Below are positions 7,929 through 16,299 of a stretch of 64,000 nucleotides of DNA, one piece after another (position 1 is the stretch's first letter; each line of letters opens with the position of its first letter). The DNA is taken from NCBI RefSeq assembly GCF_014651115.1, contig NZ_BMWG01000016.1:104397-168396 (forward strand), written 5' to 3'. A model generated the notes under the pieces. That model was not told the origin of the DNA. It ran no database searches and saw nothing but the letters and a program-made list of their open reading frames with translations. The stretch is from Streptomyces inusitatus (GTDB lineage Bacteria; Actinomycetota; Actinomycetes; Streptomycetales; Streptomycetaceae). The translations under genes were made by a program, and so were the position numbers.

Positions 7929-8729
7929 ATGGCGATCGCACGGCTCAACGGGATCACACTGTCGTACGAGGTGGAGGGGGACGGCGAACTGGTCGTCCTG
8001 GTCATGGGCACCGGCAGCCCCGGCCGGGTGTGGAGCCTGCACCAGGTGCCCGCGCTCCTCGACGCCGGATACCGGGTCGCCACCTTCGACAACCGGGGCA
8101 TCCCCCCGACCGACGAGTGCGTCCACGGCATGACGATCACCGATCTGGTCGCCGACACGGCGGCCCTGATCGAGCACCTCGGCGCACCCGCCCGGGTCGT
8201 CGGCACCTCGCTCGGCGCGCGCGTCACCCAGGAACTCGCCCTCGCCCGGCCCGACCTGGTCACCCACGCGGTGGCGATGGCCGCCCACGCCCGCCTCGAC
8301 GCCGCCGCCCTCGTGCTCAACCAGGGCAAGAAGGCGCTGTACGACGAGAAGATCGTCCTCCCCCCGGCGTACCACGCGGCGGTCTACGCCCTCCAGAGCC
8401 TCTCCCCGGCGACGCTGCGCGACCCGCTGGCGGCCAGGGACTGGCTGGAGATGTTCGAGATCTCCGGCTCGGCGACGGGCCCCGGCACCCGGGCACAGCT
8501 CGACCTCTCCGACTTCAAGGACCGCCGGGCGGCCTACCGGGCGATCACCGTGCCCACCCTGGTCATCGGATTCGCCGACGACACCACCATCCCCTGCTAC
8601 CTCAGCCGCGAGGTCGCCGACGCCATCCCCGCCGCGCGGTACGAGGAGATCCCGGACACCGGCCACCTCGGCTATCTGGAGCGGCCGGAGGCGGTCAACC
8701 GCGTCATGCTCGACTTCCTCGCGAGCTGA
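7929..8729 (+). CDS. Alpha/beta-hydrolase
   Basis: The 266-residue alpha/beta-hydrolase has the nucleophile elbow GTSLGA (Ser), a DNRG motif after strand 4, an Asp-containing IGFADD region and the catalytic His in DTGHLGYLE. This composition is typical of small-molecule esterases or haloperoxidase-like hydrolases; the substrate is unknown. Position after the SIP gene allows a role in siderophore ester hydrolysis, but that is inference. I chose ATG 7929, with GAGGGG ten bases before; ATGs at 7899 and 7908 have no visible ribosome site. A hairpin follows the stop. Confidence 0.78.
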   Translation: MAIARLNGITLSYEVEGDGELVVLVMGTGSPGRVWSLHQVPALLDAGYRVATFDNRGIPPTDECVHGMTITDLVADTAALIEHLGAPARVVGTSLGARVTQELALARPDLVTHAVAMAAHARLDAAALVLNQGKKALYDEKIVLPPAYHAAVYALQSLSPATLRDPLAARDWLEMFEISGSATGPGTRAQLDLSDFKDRRAAYRAITVPTLVIGFADDTTIPCYLSREVADAIPAARYEEIPDTGHLGYLERPEAVNRVMLDFLAS

Positions 8730-8739
8730 GCCCGGTCCC

Positions 8740-8778
8740 GGGCCGCCCAAGGCCCCCCCGGGGGGCCCGGGGCGGCCC
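8740..8778 (+). terminator. GC-rich hairpin, probable terminator
   Basis: Nested inverted repeats (8740-8747 with 8771-8778; 8751-8758 with 8760-8767) form a stable stem between the hydrolase stop and the next gene. There is no T-tract, as is common in high-GC actinomycetes. Confidence 0.5.
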
Positions 8779-8824
8779 GGTCCCGCAGGATGGGAGCCGA
8801 GGCCGAAGCCGAAGGGAGGCCGCG

Positions 8825-10348
8825 ATGACCACGGAAGGACCCGCGGAAGGACCCGGGGCGACGCCCGGTGCCGCGCCGCTCAGCCTGGTGACCGGGGCCA
8901 CCGGCTACATCGGCGGACGCCTCGCCCCCGAACTGCTCGCCGCGGGCCACCGGGTGCGCGTACTGGCCCGCACCCCCGCCAAACTCCGCGACCACCCCTG
9001 GGCCCCGGACGTGGAGATCGTCCGGGGCGACGTCCTGGACCCGGCCCCGGTCCGCGAGGCCATGCGGGGCGTCGACATCGCCTACTACCTGATCCACGCC
9101 CTGGGCACCGGCCCGGACTTCGAGGAGACCGACCGCCGGGCGGCCCGGATCTTCGCCGAGGCCGCCCACGAGGCGGGCGTCAAACGCGTCGTCTACCTCG
9201 GCGGACTCACCCCCGCCGGAGTCGACCCCCGCCGGCTCTCCCCCCATCTCCGCTCCCGCGCCGAGGTCGGCCAGATCTTCCTCGACGCCCCCGTCCCCGC
9301 CACCGCGCTGCGCGCCGCCGTGATCATCGGCTCCGGCTCGGCCTCCTTCGAGATGCTCCGCTACCTCACCGAACGCCTCCCGGTGATGGTCACACCCAGC
9401 TGGGTCCGGACCCGGATTCAGCCGATCGGCGTACGGGACGTCCTCCGCTATCTCGTCGGCTCGGCCGCGATGCCGCCGGAGGTCAACCGCACCTTCGACA
9501 TCGGCGGCCCCGACATCGTCACCTACCTCGACATGATGCGGGGGTACGCGGCCGTCGCCGGGCTGCCCCGCAGGCTCATCGTCCCCGTCCCGGTGCTCAC
9601 CCCCCGGCTCTCCAGCCACTGGGTCGGCCTGGTCACCCCCGTACCGCACTCCATCGCCCGGCCGCTCACCGAATCACTGCGGTACGAGGTGATCTGCCAC
9701 GAACACGACATCGCCCGGTACGTCCCCGACACCCCCGGCCGCCCCCTCGCCTTCGCCGCCGCCCTCACCCTCGCCCTCCAGCGCATCCAGGACGCCGAGG
9801 TCGCCACCCGCTGGTCCTCCGCCGCCCTGCCCGGCGCGCCCAGCGACCCCCTCCCCACCGACCCGGACTGGGCGGGCGGCAGCCTCTACACCGACCGCAG
9901 AGCGCTGACCGTCGACGCCTCGCCCGAGGCGCTGTGGCGGGTCATCGAGGGCATCGGCGGCGACAACGGCTGGTACTCCTTCCCCCTCGGCTGGGCCGTA
10001 CGCGGCTGGCTCGACCGCTTCGCCGGCGGAGTCGGCCTCCGCCGCGGCCGGCGCGACGCCCAGCGGCTGCGCGTCGGCGACTCCCTGGACTTCTGGCGCG
10101 TCGAGGAGATCGAACCCGGCCGGCTCCTGCGACTCCGCGCCGAGATGCGCCTCCCCGGCCTCGCCTGGCTCGAACTCCGCGCCGACCGCGACGCCTCCGG
10201 CCGCACCCGCTACCGCCAGCGCGCCCTCTTCCACCCCAAGGGGCTCCTCGGCCACGCGTACTGGTGGAGCGTCTCCCCCTTCCACGCGGTCGTCTTCGGC
10301 GGCATGGCCCGCAACATCGCCCGCGCGGCCTCCCGCACCCCCTCCTGA
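8825..10348 (+). CDS. NAD(P)-binding SDR (NmrA/YbjT-like) fused to DUF2867
   Basis: This 507-residue protein has an N-terminal Rossmann domain (about 18-300; VTGATGYIGGRL, RGDVLD, AYYLIHAL). Its C-terminal DUF2867 domain (about 340-500) contains WYSFPLGW, DFWRVEEIEPGR and FHPKGLLGHAYWW. The fusion is known from YbjT-like proteins of uncertain function, perhaps quinone or membrane-associated reductases. AGGGAGG precedes ATG 8825. It stands between two hairpin/repeat regions and appears to be transcribed alone. Confidence 0.82.
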   Translation: MTTEGPAEGPGATPGAAPLSLVTGATGYIGGRLAPELLAAGHRVRVLARTPAKLRDHPWAPDVEIVRGDVLDPAPVREAMRGVDIAYYLIHALGTGPDFEETDRRAARIFAEAAHEAGVKRVVYLGGLTPAGVDPRRLSPHLRSRAEVGQIFLDAPVPATALRAAVIIGSGSASFEMLRYLTERLPVMVTPSWVRTRIQPIGVRDVLRYLVGSAAMPPEVNRTFDIGGPDIVTYLDMMRGYAAVAGLPRRLIVPVPVLTPRLSSHWVGLVTPVPHSIARPLTESLRYEVICHEHDIARYVPDTPGRPLAFAAALTLALQRIQDAEVATRWSSAALPGAPSDPLPTDPDWAGGSLYTDRRALTVDASPEALWRVIEGIGGDNGWYSFPLGWAVRGWLDRFAGGVGLRRGRRDAQRLRVGDSLDFWRVEEIEPGRLLRLRAEMRLPGLAWLELRADRDASGRTRYRQRALFHPKGLLGHAYWWSVSPFHAVVFGGMARNIARAASRTPS

Positions 10349-10360
10349 GCCGCGTCCGGC

Positions 10361-10390
10361 CGCCCTCAGCCGCCCTCAGCCGCCCTCAGC
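10361..10390. repeat. 10-bp tandem repeat, three copies
   Basis: CGCCCTCAGC is repeated three times between the convergent DUF2867 and anti-sigma-like genes. The last copy overlaps the stop codon of the leftward gene. Confidence 0.85.
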
Positions 10391-10826
10391 CCCCGAACGG
10401 CAGCCTGACCCTGATCCGTTTCCCGACCGGCTCCCGCCCCACGTCGAACCCCTCGCTCAACGCCAGCACGATCTCCAGCCCGTGCCCGCCCACCCGCCCC
10501 GGCTCCGCCGCGCACGGCACCGGCGGCTCCGGATTGGCGTCCCACACCGTGATCTCCACCGCCCGCCCGGCCCCCTGCCCGACGACCTCCAGATCCACCA
10601 GACACGGCCCCGGCGCGTACTTGCACGCGTTCGTCACCAGCTCACTCACCACCAGCTCCGCCACCGCCACCACCCCCGCCCCACCCCGTACCCGCCCCAG
10701 GAACTCCGCCGTGAACCCCCGCGCCGCCGCGATACTCCCCGCCGCCCCGTCGTAACAGACCCCCGCCCGCGAAACCGCCTCTCCCATCGCCCTCTCACCC
10801 CTGTGGGCCAGCCCGATCTGTTCCAT
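10386..10826 (-). CDS. Anti-sigma-factor-like ATPase (RsbW/HATPase_c_2)
   Basis: The 146-residue protein has a GHKL-type ATPase fold: ELVTNACKYAP forms the N box and VGGHGLEIV the G box, preceded by ARGFTAEFL. Streptomyces encodes dozens of such stand-alone domains, which act as anti-sigma factors, serine kinases or partners of PAS/phosphatase regulators. The ATG at 10826 has GGAGG two bases before it, which is close; a start at the internal Met (MGEAV) is possible. Its target cannot be deduced. Confidence 0.75.
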   Translation of the reverse strand: MEQIGLAHRGERAMGEAVSRAGVCYDGAAGSIAAARGFTAEFLGRVRGGAGVVAVAELVVSELVTNACKYAPGPCLVDLEVVGQGAGRAVEITVWDANPEPPVPCAAEPGRVGGHGLEIVLALSEGFDVGREPVGKRIRVRLPFGG

Positions 10827-10914
10827 TTCCTCCGCACCCCGTTGTCGTCACCCGCCTCACGGCGACTCTCGCCTACCCCGGGCCGCCGGGTTCACTCCCG
10901 GCGGGCCGGCCTCT

Positions 10915-11090
10915 TCACGAGGCGGTGTCCGCGGCCACCCTCCTCCCGTACGCGGTCCACGGGTCGCGCCCCGCGCCGTCGGCGAGGCGCTCGGCGAAGG
11001 TCTCGTCGCCGAGCGCGGCGGCCGTGCCCCATCGGTCGTCCAGGACCGAGAACCCGTCCAGGGCCTGGGCGGCGGCGCTTCGGGCACCGT
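10915..11090 (-). other. Possible C-terminal gene fragment
   Basis: One leftward frame reads as protein-like sequence (LDGFSVLDDRWGTAAALGDE, then WTAYGRRVAADTAS and a stop). It has no start codon before the neighbouring methyltransferase's end. It may be the truncated end of a lost gene. I could not assign a family, and it could also be chance coding bias. Confidence 0.3.
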
Positions 11091-11117
11091 GCCCCGGGCC
11101 GGGAGGACCGGAGCGGA

Positions 11118-11723
11118 TCAGACAGCCGGTTTGGACCAGGTGAGGGAGTACCGCCAGAGGAGATGGCGGCGGAAGCGGGAGCCGGGGAGGAGACGGCGGG
11201 CGGTGTGGTGGACGGCGGACCAGGTCATGGCGGGGGTTTGGACGGGCATGCCGGACGGGACGGTCTCGCCGCCGTGGCGGCGGGCACGGAGACGGGCGGC
11301 GGGGACGGCGGCGGCGCTCAGGAGCCAGTCGAGGGGGGTGCGGTCGCGGGCGAGGCCGATGATCATCAGACGGCCGCCGGGGGCCAGGAGGCGGTCGATC
11401 GCCGCGACGGCTTCGGAGAAGTCGACGTGGTGGACGACGGCGACGGCGCTGACGAAGTCGAAGCCCCCGGCCGGGAGCGCCTCATGGGCCGGGTCCCGGA
11501 AATCGGCCCGGGCGAAAGTCACGGAGGGCGGGCCCGTGTCGCGGGCCCGGGCGATCATCTCGCCGGAGAGGTCGACACCGGTCACCGAGGGGACGCGCCG
11601 GGCCAGTCTGCGGGCCAGCAGCCCCTCTCCGCAGCCGATGTCCAGGGCCGTCGCACAGCCGGGCGGCAGCGCGTCGAGCACCAGGGGGTGGTAGTGGGCA
11701 TTGTGATTCCAGTACTCCTCCAT
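11118..11723 (-). CDS. Class I SAM-dependent methyltransferase
   Basis: The 201-residue methyltransferase has motif I LDIGCGEGLLA, an acidic post-I VTGVDLSGEM, motif II region GFDFVSAVAVVHHV and motif III LLAPGGRLMIIGL. The fold matches small Methyltransf_11/25 enzymes. The substrate is unknown. It is divergent from the crotonase gene at 11906, with a shared intergenic promoter region of about 180 bases. Confidence 0.82.
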   Translation of the reverse strand: MEEYWNHNAHYHPLVLDALPPGCATALDIGCGEGLLARRLARRVPSVTGVDLSGEMIARARDTGPPSVTFARADFRDPAHEALPAGGFDFVSAVAVVHHVDFSEAVAAIDRLLAPGGRLMIIGLARDRTPLDWLLSAAAVPAARLRARRHGGETVPSGMPVQTPAMTWSAVHHTARRLLPGSRFRRHLLWRYSLTWSKPAV

Positions 11724-11905
11724 CGCCCCAACCTAGACCCCTATCGGGCCCCTAAGTATCCGGATGGGGGGCGACAAGCGGGGTGAAGTCCGGTGGTATG
11801 GAAGCCTGGTGGGGGAATGTCGCACATCGTGGAAGACCGGAACGCCGGTCCCGGTGCACGGCGGTGAGTTCGGCGGCGCCCCGGGGGGGGAAGCGGCGGG
11901 GGAGC

Positions 11906-12628
11906 ATGTCTTCTGGATCTGCGTACCGCACGGTGGCCGTGCGAGGGCGGGCCGATTTCCGGCTGAGCGTCACGGGGACGGAGCGGTTGACGCCGGAGCT
12001 GATCGGCGCGGTGGAATCGCTGTGCGCGCGGGTGGTGGAGGCGCCCGGGGCGCCGGTGGTGATTCTGCGGCTGGGCACGCCGCGGGCGAGTGTCGTGGCG
12101 GGGCCGCCGGTGGTGGAACCGGCGGCGATTCATCTGGTCAGCAGGTGGCAGCGTTCGCTGAGGAGGCTGGAGCGCTCGGCGGCGGGGGTGTTCGCCGTGG
12201 CGCACGGATGGTGCGGGGGGACCGCGTTGGAGGCGCTGCTCTCGTGCGACTACCGGATCGGTACGCCGGATCTGCTGCTGGCGCCGATCGCGGCGGCCGG
12301 TGAACCCTGGCCGGGGATGATCGCGCATCGGCTCACGGGCCAGCTCGGGCCCGCCCGGGTGCGCAGGCTGTCGCGGTACGAGGGCGGGGTGCCGGGGCTG
12401 AGGGCGCTCGACGCGGGGCTGGTCGACGAGATCACCCAGGACACCCCGCGCGCGCTCGCGGCGGCGGTCGCGCCCGTTCGCAGGCTGGACGGCCCGCCGC
12501 CGGTGCGCCGCCGCCGGCCGCTCGCGGAGACCGGGACGGTGACCGTGACCCGTTTCGACGAGGCGTTCGGCATTCGCCCGGCCGCCGCGCCCGGGCCTTC
12601 GCGACGGCGGCCGGGGCAGGCGCTCTGA
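11906..12628 (+). CDS. Crotonase-fold protein (enoyl-CoA hydratase/isomerase-like)
   Basis: The 240-residue protein shows the crotonase core: AHGWCGGTALEALLSCDYRIG supplies the oxyanion-hole Gly region, and a C-terminal GLVDEIT segment is present. The N-terminal oxyanion segment is poorly conserved. The protein is shorter than true hydratases, recalling DpgB-like auxiliary crotonases of glycopeptide clusters. ATG 11906 is chosen because GGGGGAG lies just before it; the frame extends upstream to 11783 without a ribosome site. It may be the first gene of the following biosynthetic region, or unrelated. Confidence 0.65.
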   Translation: MSSGSAYRTVAVRGRADFRLSVTGTERLTPELIGAVESLCARVVEAPGAPVVILRLGTPRASVVAGPPVVEPAAIHLVSRWQRSLRRLERSAAGVFAVAHGWCGGTALEALLSCDYRIGTPDLLLAPIAAAGEPWPGMIAHRLTGQLGPARVRRLSRYEGGVPGLRALDAGLVDEITQDTPRALAAAVAPVRRLDGPPPVRRRRPLAETGTVTVTRFDEAFGIRPAAAPGPSRRRPGQAL

Positions 12629-12787
12629 CAGCCCGTATGTCCGGCGGTGCCCGCGGTCTGGCCTCAAGCGGCCAGACCGCTTAAGGGCATTGCCGCTCTC
12701 TCACGGCCCGGCCTAGCTTCTGAGGAACGCGTGATGAGGGCGCAGGGGCGACAGCGCCGCTGCCGGCGGGTGAAAGGTCTTTTGCGC

Positions 12788-13678
12788 ATGGTGAGTTCAC
12801 TGATCGACAGCAATGACCGTTTCCTCGGAATCCTCGATCGGCTGTCGGAGAAGTCGGTCAATGATTACTACAATCCCTATCGGGTTTTCGAATGGCCGGA
12901 CACACTGCCGGATTCGATGTGGTGGATGAGCCCGGAGCTGACCACCACTCATGGGACGGCGGCGGCCGAGCGGCTCACCCAGGAGCAGCTGTACGCGCTG
13001 TCGAAGTACGAGAGCATCAACTTCTACAGCCTGAATGTGCACGGCATCCGTGAGCTGCTCATCGAGGTGACCAAGCGGATCCACACCTCGGGGTTCGAGA
13101 CGCCGTCCGAGTTCTTCCACCACTTCATCGGTGAGGAGAACGAGCACATGTGGTTCTTCGCCGAATTCTGCCTGCGGTACGGGAAGAAGCTCTACCGCCA
13201 GGTCCCCGGCGACAGCGTCAGCATTCCCCAGTCGAAGGTAGAGAGCCTGCTGGTCTTCACCCGCATCCTGATATTCGAGGAGCTGGTGGACTTCTTCAAC
13301 GCCAAGATGGCCGCCGACGAACGCCTTCACGAGACGATCCGTAACATCAACCGCATTCACCACCAGGACGAATCACGGCACATCGCGTTCGGCCGCGAGC
13401 TGGTGGAGATCCTCTTCGCGGACGTCCGGAGCACCGCGACGCCGGAGGAATTGCGGCAGATCGACGTCTACGTCAAGCGGTACATGATCTACAGCTTTGA
13501 GTCGCTGTTCAACCCGAAGGTCTACCGCGACGCCGGCGTCGAGAACCCACAGCAGCTCCGCAAGGAGCTGCTGACCGGGCCGGTCCGGCCGGAGTTCGAG
13601 CGCCAGGTGTTCCGCAAGACGCTCAGGTATCTGGAGAAGACCGGGATCATCGGCGATCAGGAGCTGGTACTGCGATGA
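12788..13678 (+). CDS. AurF-type diiron N-oxygenase
   Basis: This 296-residue helical protein carries the metal-ligand set of the AurF/CmlI family: E75 (KYESINFY), E117 and H120 (EENEHMWFF), E164/E165 (FEELVDFF) and HHQDESRH (H191, E195, H198). The family oxidises aryl or alkyl amines to hydroxylamines, nitroso or nitro groups; CmlI acts on carrier-bound substrates. The next genes encode an amino acid:[carrier protein] ligase and a carrier, so a carrier-bound amino acid is the likely substrate (inference). Its stop overlaps the next start (ATGA). Starts at GTG 12731 or ATG 12734 have a good GAGGA site but would add a basic tail unusual for the family. Confidence 0.85.
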   Translation: MVSSLIDSNDRFLGILDRLSEKSVNDYYNPYRVFEWPDTLPDSMWWMSPELTTTHGTAAAERLTQEQLYALSKYESINFYSLNVHGIRELLIEVTKRIHTSGFETPSEFFHHFIGEENEHMWFFAEFCLRYGKKLYRQVPGDSVSIPQSKVESLLVFTRILIFEELVDFFNAKMAADERLHETIRNINRIHHQDESRHIAFGRELVEILFADVRSTATPEELRQIDVYVKRYMIYSFESLFNPKVYRDAGVENPQQLRKELLTGPVRPEFERQVFRKTLRYLEKTGIIGDQELVLR

Positions 13679-14568
13679 GTACGGTGGACGAGCGCACGGT
13701 GACGCCCGGCACGGTGACGGGCGTGGACGGGGAATTCGACACGGACGGCGCGGTGCGGATACTCGGGCCGGACCAGACGGAGCTGCTCAAGGAGCTGGAC
13801 CAGATCTTCGCCGGCTGGGGAGTGGCCGCCGGAGCGCGGGAGATCTGCCCGCCGCCGGTGTTCCCGGTCTCCGATCTGGCGAAGTTCGACGTCTACAAGA
13901 ACTTCCCCCATCTCACCTTTGTCGCGGGCCCCCTCAACACGGACCACGCCGCCGACATCCTGACGGGCGGCGCACGCGTCGAACCCGCCGTGATGAACGA
14001 CGCGCGGTTCGGACTCCCGCACGCCACCTGCTACGGGGCGTATCTGTACTACGAGGGACGGCGGCTCGAAGCCGACACCCTGGTCACCCTGGTCAACCGC
14101 TGCTTCCGCAACGAGACCCGGTACAGCGGACTGCGCCGGCTGCTCAGCTTCCAGATGCGGGAGGTCGTCGCGCTCGGCGGCTTCGAACACACCCAGCGGC
14201 TGCTGGAGGAGTTCTCCGGGCGGATCGAGAAGTTCTCGGACGCGCTCGGGCTCGGCCTGGAGAAGGAGGCGGCGACCGACCCCTTCTTCGAGAGCGGCGG
14301 CGCGCGGGCGCTGCTCCAGAAACTCAGCCCGGTGAAGTACGAGTTCCACCGGGGCGGCCTCGCCATCGCGTCGGTGAACACGCACCGCAACTTCTTCGGC
14401 GAGCGGTGCGGAATCACCCTCGCGGGCGAGGACGAGCAGGGGCACGCCTTCACCAGCTGTGTCGCCTTCGGTCTCGAACGCTGGCTCGCGGTCCTCGACG
14501 AGGTGTACGAGGGAGACACCCGGGGCGCGCTCGCCGCCGTGCGGACGGCCGCCCAGCAGGTCTCCTGA
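13675..14568 (+). CDS. Amino acid:[carrier protein] ligase (class II aaRS-like)
   Basis: The 297-residue protein resembles truncated seryl-tRNA-synthetase homologues that lack the tRNA-binding arm and charge amino acids onto a carrier protein's phosphopantetheine. Class II motif 2 is visible (CFRNETRY, then LRRLLSFQMREVV). Cys119, Glu163 and Cys262 are spaced like the Cys-Glu-Cys zinc site of Bradyrhizobium Bll0957. Family enzymes activate small amino acids such as Gly or Ala; specificity cannot be read here. Coupling to the diiron oxygenase (ATGA) and a free carrier 500 bases downstream support the role. The N-terminal 25 residues look unstructured. Confidence 0.82.
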   Translation: MSTVDERTVTPGTVTGVDGEFDTDGAVRILGPDQTELLKELDQIFAGWGVAAGAREICPPPVFPVSDLAKFDVYKNFPHLTFVAGPLNTDHAADILTGGARVEPAVMNDARFGLPHATCYGAYLYYEGRRLEADTLVTLVNRCFRNETRYSGLRRLLSFQMREVVALGGFEHTQRLLEEFSGRIEKFSDALGLGLEKEAATDPFFESGGARALLQKLSPVKYEFHRGGLAIASVNTHRNFFGERCGITLAGEDEQGHAFTSCVAFGLERWLAVLDEVYEGDTRGALAAVRTAAQQVS

Positions 14569-14569
14569 G

Positions 14570-14953
14570 ATGGAGAGCGGGCGGGTCGGCGTCGACCTGG
14601 TGCCCTTCGCCCGGGTCCGGGAGATGCTCGCGCGCGACGACGGACTCCTCATGACCCGGATGCTCACCGAGGCCGAACGCGCGCTCTGCTCCCCGGGGCG
14701 GAGCCCGGACATCGCCGGTATCGCGGGGCGGCTGGCCGCCAAGGAAGCCGTCTTCAAGCTCTTCCACTCCTCGCGGGAGACCCTTCCCTGGCAGGGGATC
14801 GAAGTACTGAAGGGCCCCGGCGGCTGGCCGGAGGTCCGCCTCAGCGGCCGGGCCGCCGAACTCGCCGAGGCCGCGCTGATCGGCCGTATCGAGATCAGCA
14901 TCGCGCACGACGAGCCGTGTGCCATCGCGGTCGCGTGCGCCGCCCGCCCCTGA
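14570..14953 (+). CDS. AcpS-type phosphopantetheinyl transferase (first copy)
   Basis: The 127-residue enzyme has both AcpS motifs: GVDLVPFARV with the Mg-binding Asp, and RLAAKEAVFK with the conserved Glu/Lys. It would convert an apo carrier protein to the holo form using CoA. It begins one base after the previous stop and lies just before the free carrier protein, so it probably activates that carrier. A second AcpS-like gene lies at 21103. Confidence 0.88.
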   Translation: MESGRVGVDLVPFARVREMLARDDGLLMTRMLTEAERALCSPGRSPDIAGIAGRLAAKEAVFKLFHSSRETLPWQGIEVLKGPGGWPEVRLSGRAAELAEAALIGRIEISIAHDEPCAIAVACAARP

Positions 14954-15062
14954 GGCGGCCCGCCGGCCCGGACGACCGGACGGCCCGCCCCGAGCGGCCG
15001 CCCGGCAACAGCCCGGCCCACCCATAGGGCAATGGACCGAATGGACAGACAGAGGAGAAGCG

Positions 15063-15302
15063 ATGATTTCTACCCGTATCGACGAGGTCCGGGCGTGGAT
15101 TCTCTCCCGGCACCCCGAGCGTGAATCGGTGGCGAGCGACGAGAACCTCATCGAGAGCCGCCTCGTGGACTCGCTCTCGTTCGTCGAGCTGGTCTACACG
15201 ATCGAGGCCGCCGCCGATGTGGAGATCGACTTCGACGCCATCGACATCCAGGACTTCCAGACGATCTCCGCCATCGAGAAGGCGTTCTTCGCCCGAGCGT
15301 GA
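15063..15302 (+). CDS. Free-standing acyl/aminoacyl carrier protein 1
   Basis: This 79-residue carrier has its phosphopantetheine Ser37 in LVDSLSFVEL and an acidic helix II-III region. GGAGAAG precedes the ATG. By position it is the presumed acceptor of the class II-like ligase and the scaffold for AurF-type N-oxidation. Two hairpins follow the gene, suggesting partial termination before the methyltransferase. Confidence 0.88.
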   Translation: MISTRIDEVRAWILSRHPERESVASDENLIESRLVDSLSFVELVYTIEAAADVEIDFDAIDIQDFQTISAIEKAFFARA

Positions 15303-15345
15303 GCGGCGAGTCCCCCCACCGGCCCCCCACCGGCCCCCACCGGCC

Positions 15346-15381
15346 CCCGCACCGGCGGCCCCCGACCGCCGCCGGTGCGGG
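15346..15381 (+). terminator. Strong hairpin after carrier protein 1
   Basis: A perfect 13-bp stem (15346-15358 with 15369-15381) with a 10-base loop follows CCACCGGCCCC repeats. It lies inside an otherwise tightly packed gene run. It may end or attenuate transcription after the carrier gene. Confidence 0.5.
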
Positions 15382-15419
15382 CCCCACGCCCCACGCCGCT
15401 GAGGAGCGCCACCCCCGAA

Positions 15420-15439
15420 GCCCCGCACCCCGGCGGGGC
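15420..15439 (+). terminator. Second short hairpin before the methyltransferase
   Basis: A 7-bp stem (15420-15426 with 15433-15439) lies about 30 bases before the GTG of the next gene. It is weaker than the hairpin at 15346 and could influence either termination or translation. Confidence 0.35.
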
Positions 15440-15471
15440 CCATGAGCCAGACGCCGAGAAAGGGTTGAGCA

Positions 15472-16299
15472 GTGGAAGCCGTCTCGTACACAGCGCAATG
15501 GACCGCGGCCGCACGCGCGGTGGAGACCGAGCGCGAGTCGGGAGCCCTCTTCGAGGACCCGTTCGCCCGCGCGCTCGCCGCCCCGCGCGGCTTCGAGCTG
15601 CTGGAGGAATACGGCGGCGGTGGCCTGCTGCCCTTCATCGCCATCAGAACCCGCTTCTACGACGACGCCGCGCGCGCCGTCCTCGCCGAGACCGGCATCC
15701 GCCAGGTGGTGTCCGTCGCCACCGGCATGGACACCCGGGCCTTCCGGCTCGACTGGCCGGAAGGCACCGTGCTGTACGAGGTCGACCACGGCGGCCTCAT
15801 CCAGGAGAAGCGCGCCCGGCTGGCCCGGCTCGGCGCGTCCGCGCGGGCCGAGCGCCGGGAGGTCTCCGCCGATCTGGCGACCGACTGGCTGCCCGCCCTC
15901 GCCCACGCCGGGCACGACCCCAACCTGCCCACCCTCTGGCTCGCCGAGGGCCTCTTCTTCTTCCTCACCGAGGAGCAGGCGGGCGGGCTGCTGAACACCC
16001 TGGCCGCCGCCTCCGCGCCGGGCAGCCGGCTCGTCACCGACATGGTCAGCCGCCAGCTGCTGCGCAGCCCCTTCAACCAGAGCTTCCTCGCGGCGCTGAA
16101 GAAGGACGGCACCCCCTGGCGGTTCGGCACCGACGAGCCCGAGGAGTTCCTCGCCGCCAACCGCTGGAAGACCTACGAGGTCCGTGAGCCGGGCGAGCCG
16201 GGCGCGGGCGAGGGCCGCTGGCCGTACGAGGTCCAGCCGCGCGCCCGGCGCGGCGTCTCCCGCTCCTGGCTGATCGGCGCGGAGGTCACCGGTGCCTGA
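15472..16299 (+). CDS. Leucine-carboxyl-methyltransferase-family SAM methyltransferase
   Basis: The 275-residue protein belongs to the LCM/TIGR00027-like family. It has the FEDPFARAL segment, RTRFYDD, the SAM-binding VVSVATGMDTRAFRL, YEVDH and LPTLWLAEGLFFFL. Secondary-metabolism members methylate carboxylates or hydroxyls. In this gene run it may methylate a carboxylate or N-oxygen of the carrier-derived product, which is inference. The start is GTG 15472 with AAAGGG upstream, and the stop lies inside the next gene's start region (8-base overlap). A relative sits at 31089. Confidence 0.82.
   Translation: MEAVSYTAQWTAAARAVETERESGALFEDPFARALAAPRGFELLEEYGGGGLLPFIAIRTRFYDDAARAVLAETGIRQVVSVATGMDTRAFRLDWPEGTVLYEVDHGGLIQEKRARLARLGASARAERREVSADLATDWLPALAHAGHDPNLPTLWLAEGLFFFLTEEQAGGLLNTLAAASAPGSRLVTDMVSRQLLRSPFNQSFLAALKKDGTPWRFGTDEPEEFLAANRWKTYEVREPGEPGAGEGRWPYEVQPRARRGVSRSWLIGAEVTGA

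Noticed and set aside
12734..12787. An upstream start for the diiron oxygenase with a good GAGGA site
   Set aside because: It would add a basic 18-residue stretch without family similarity; noted as an alternative only.
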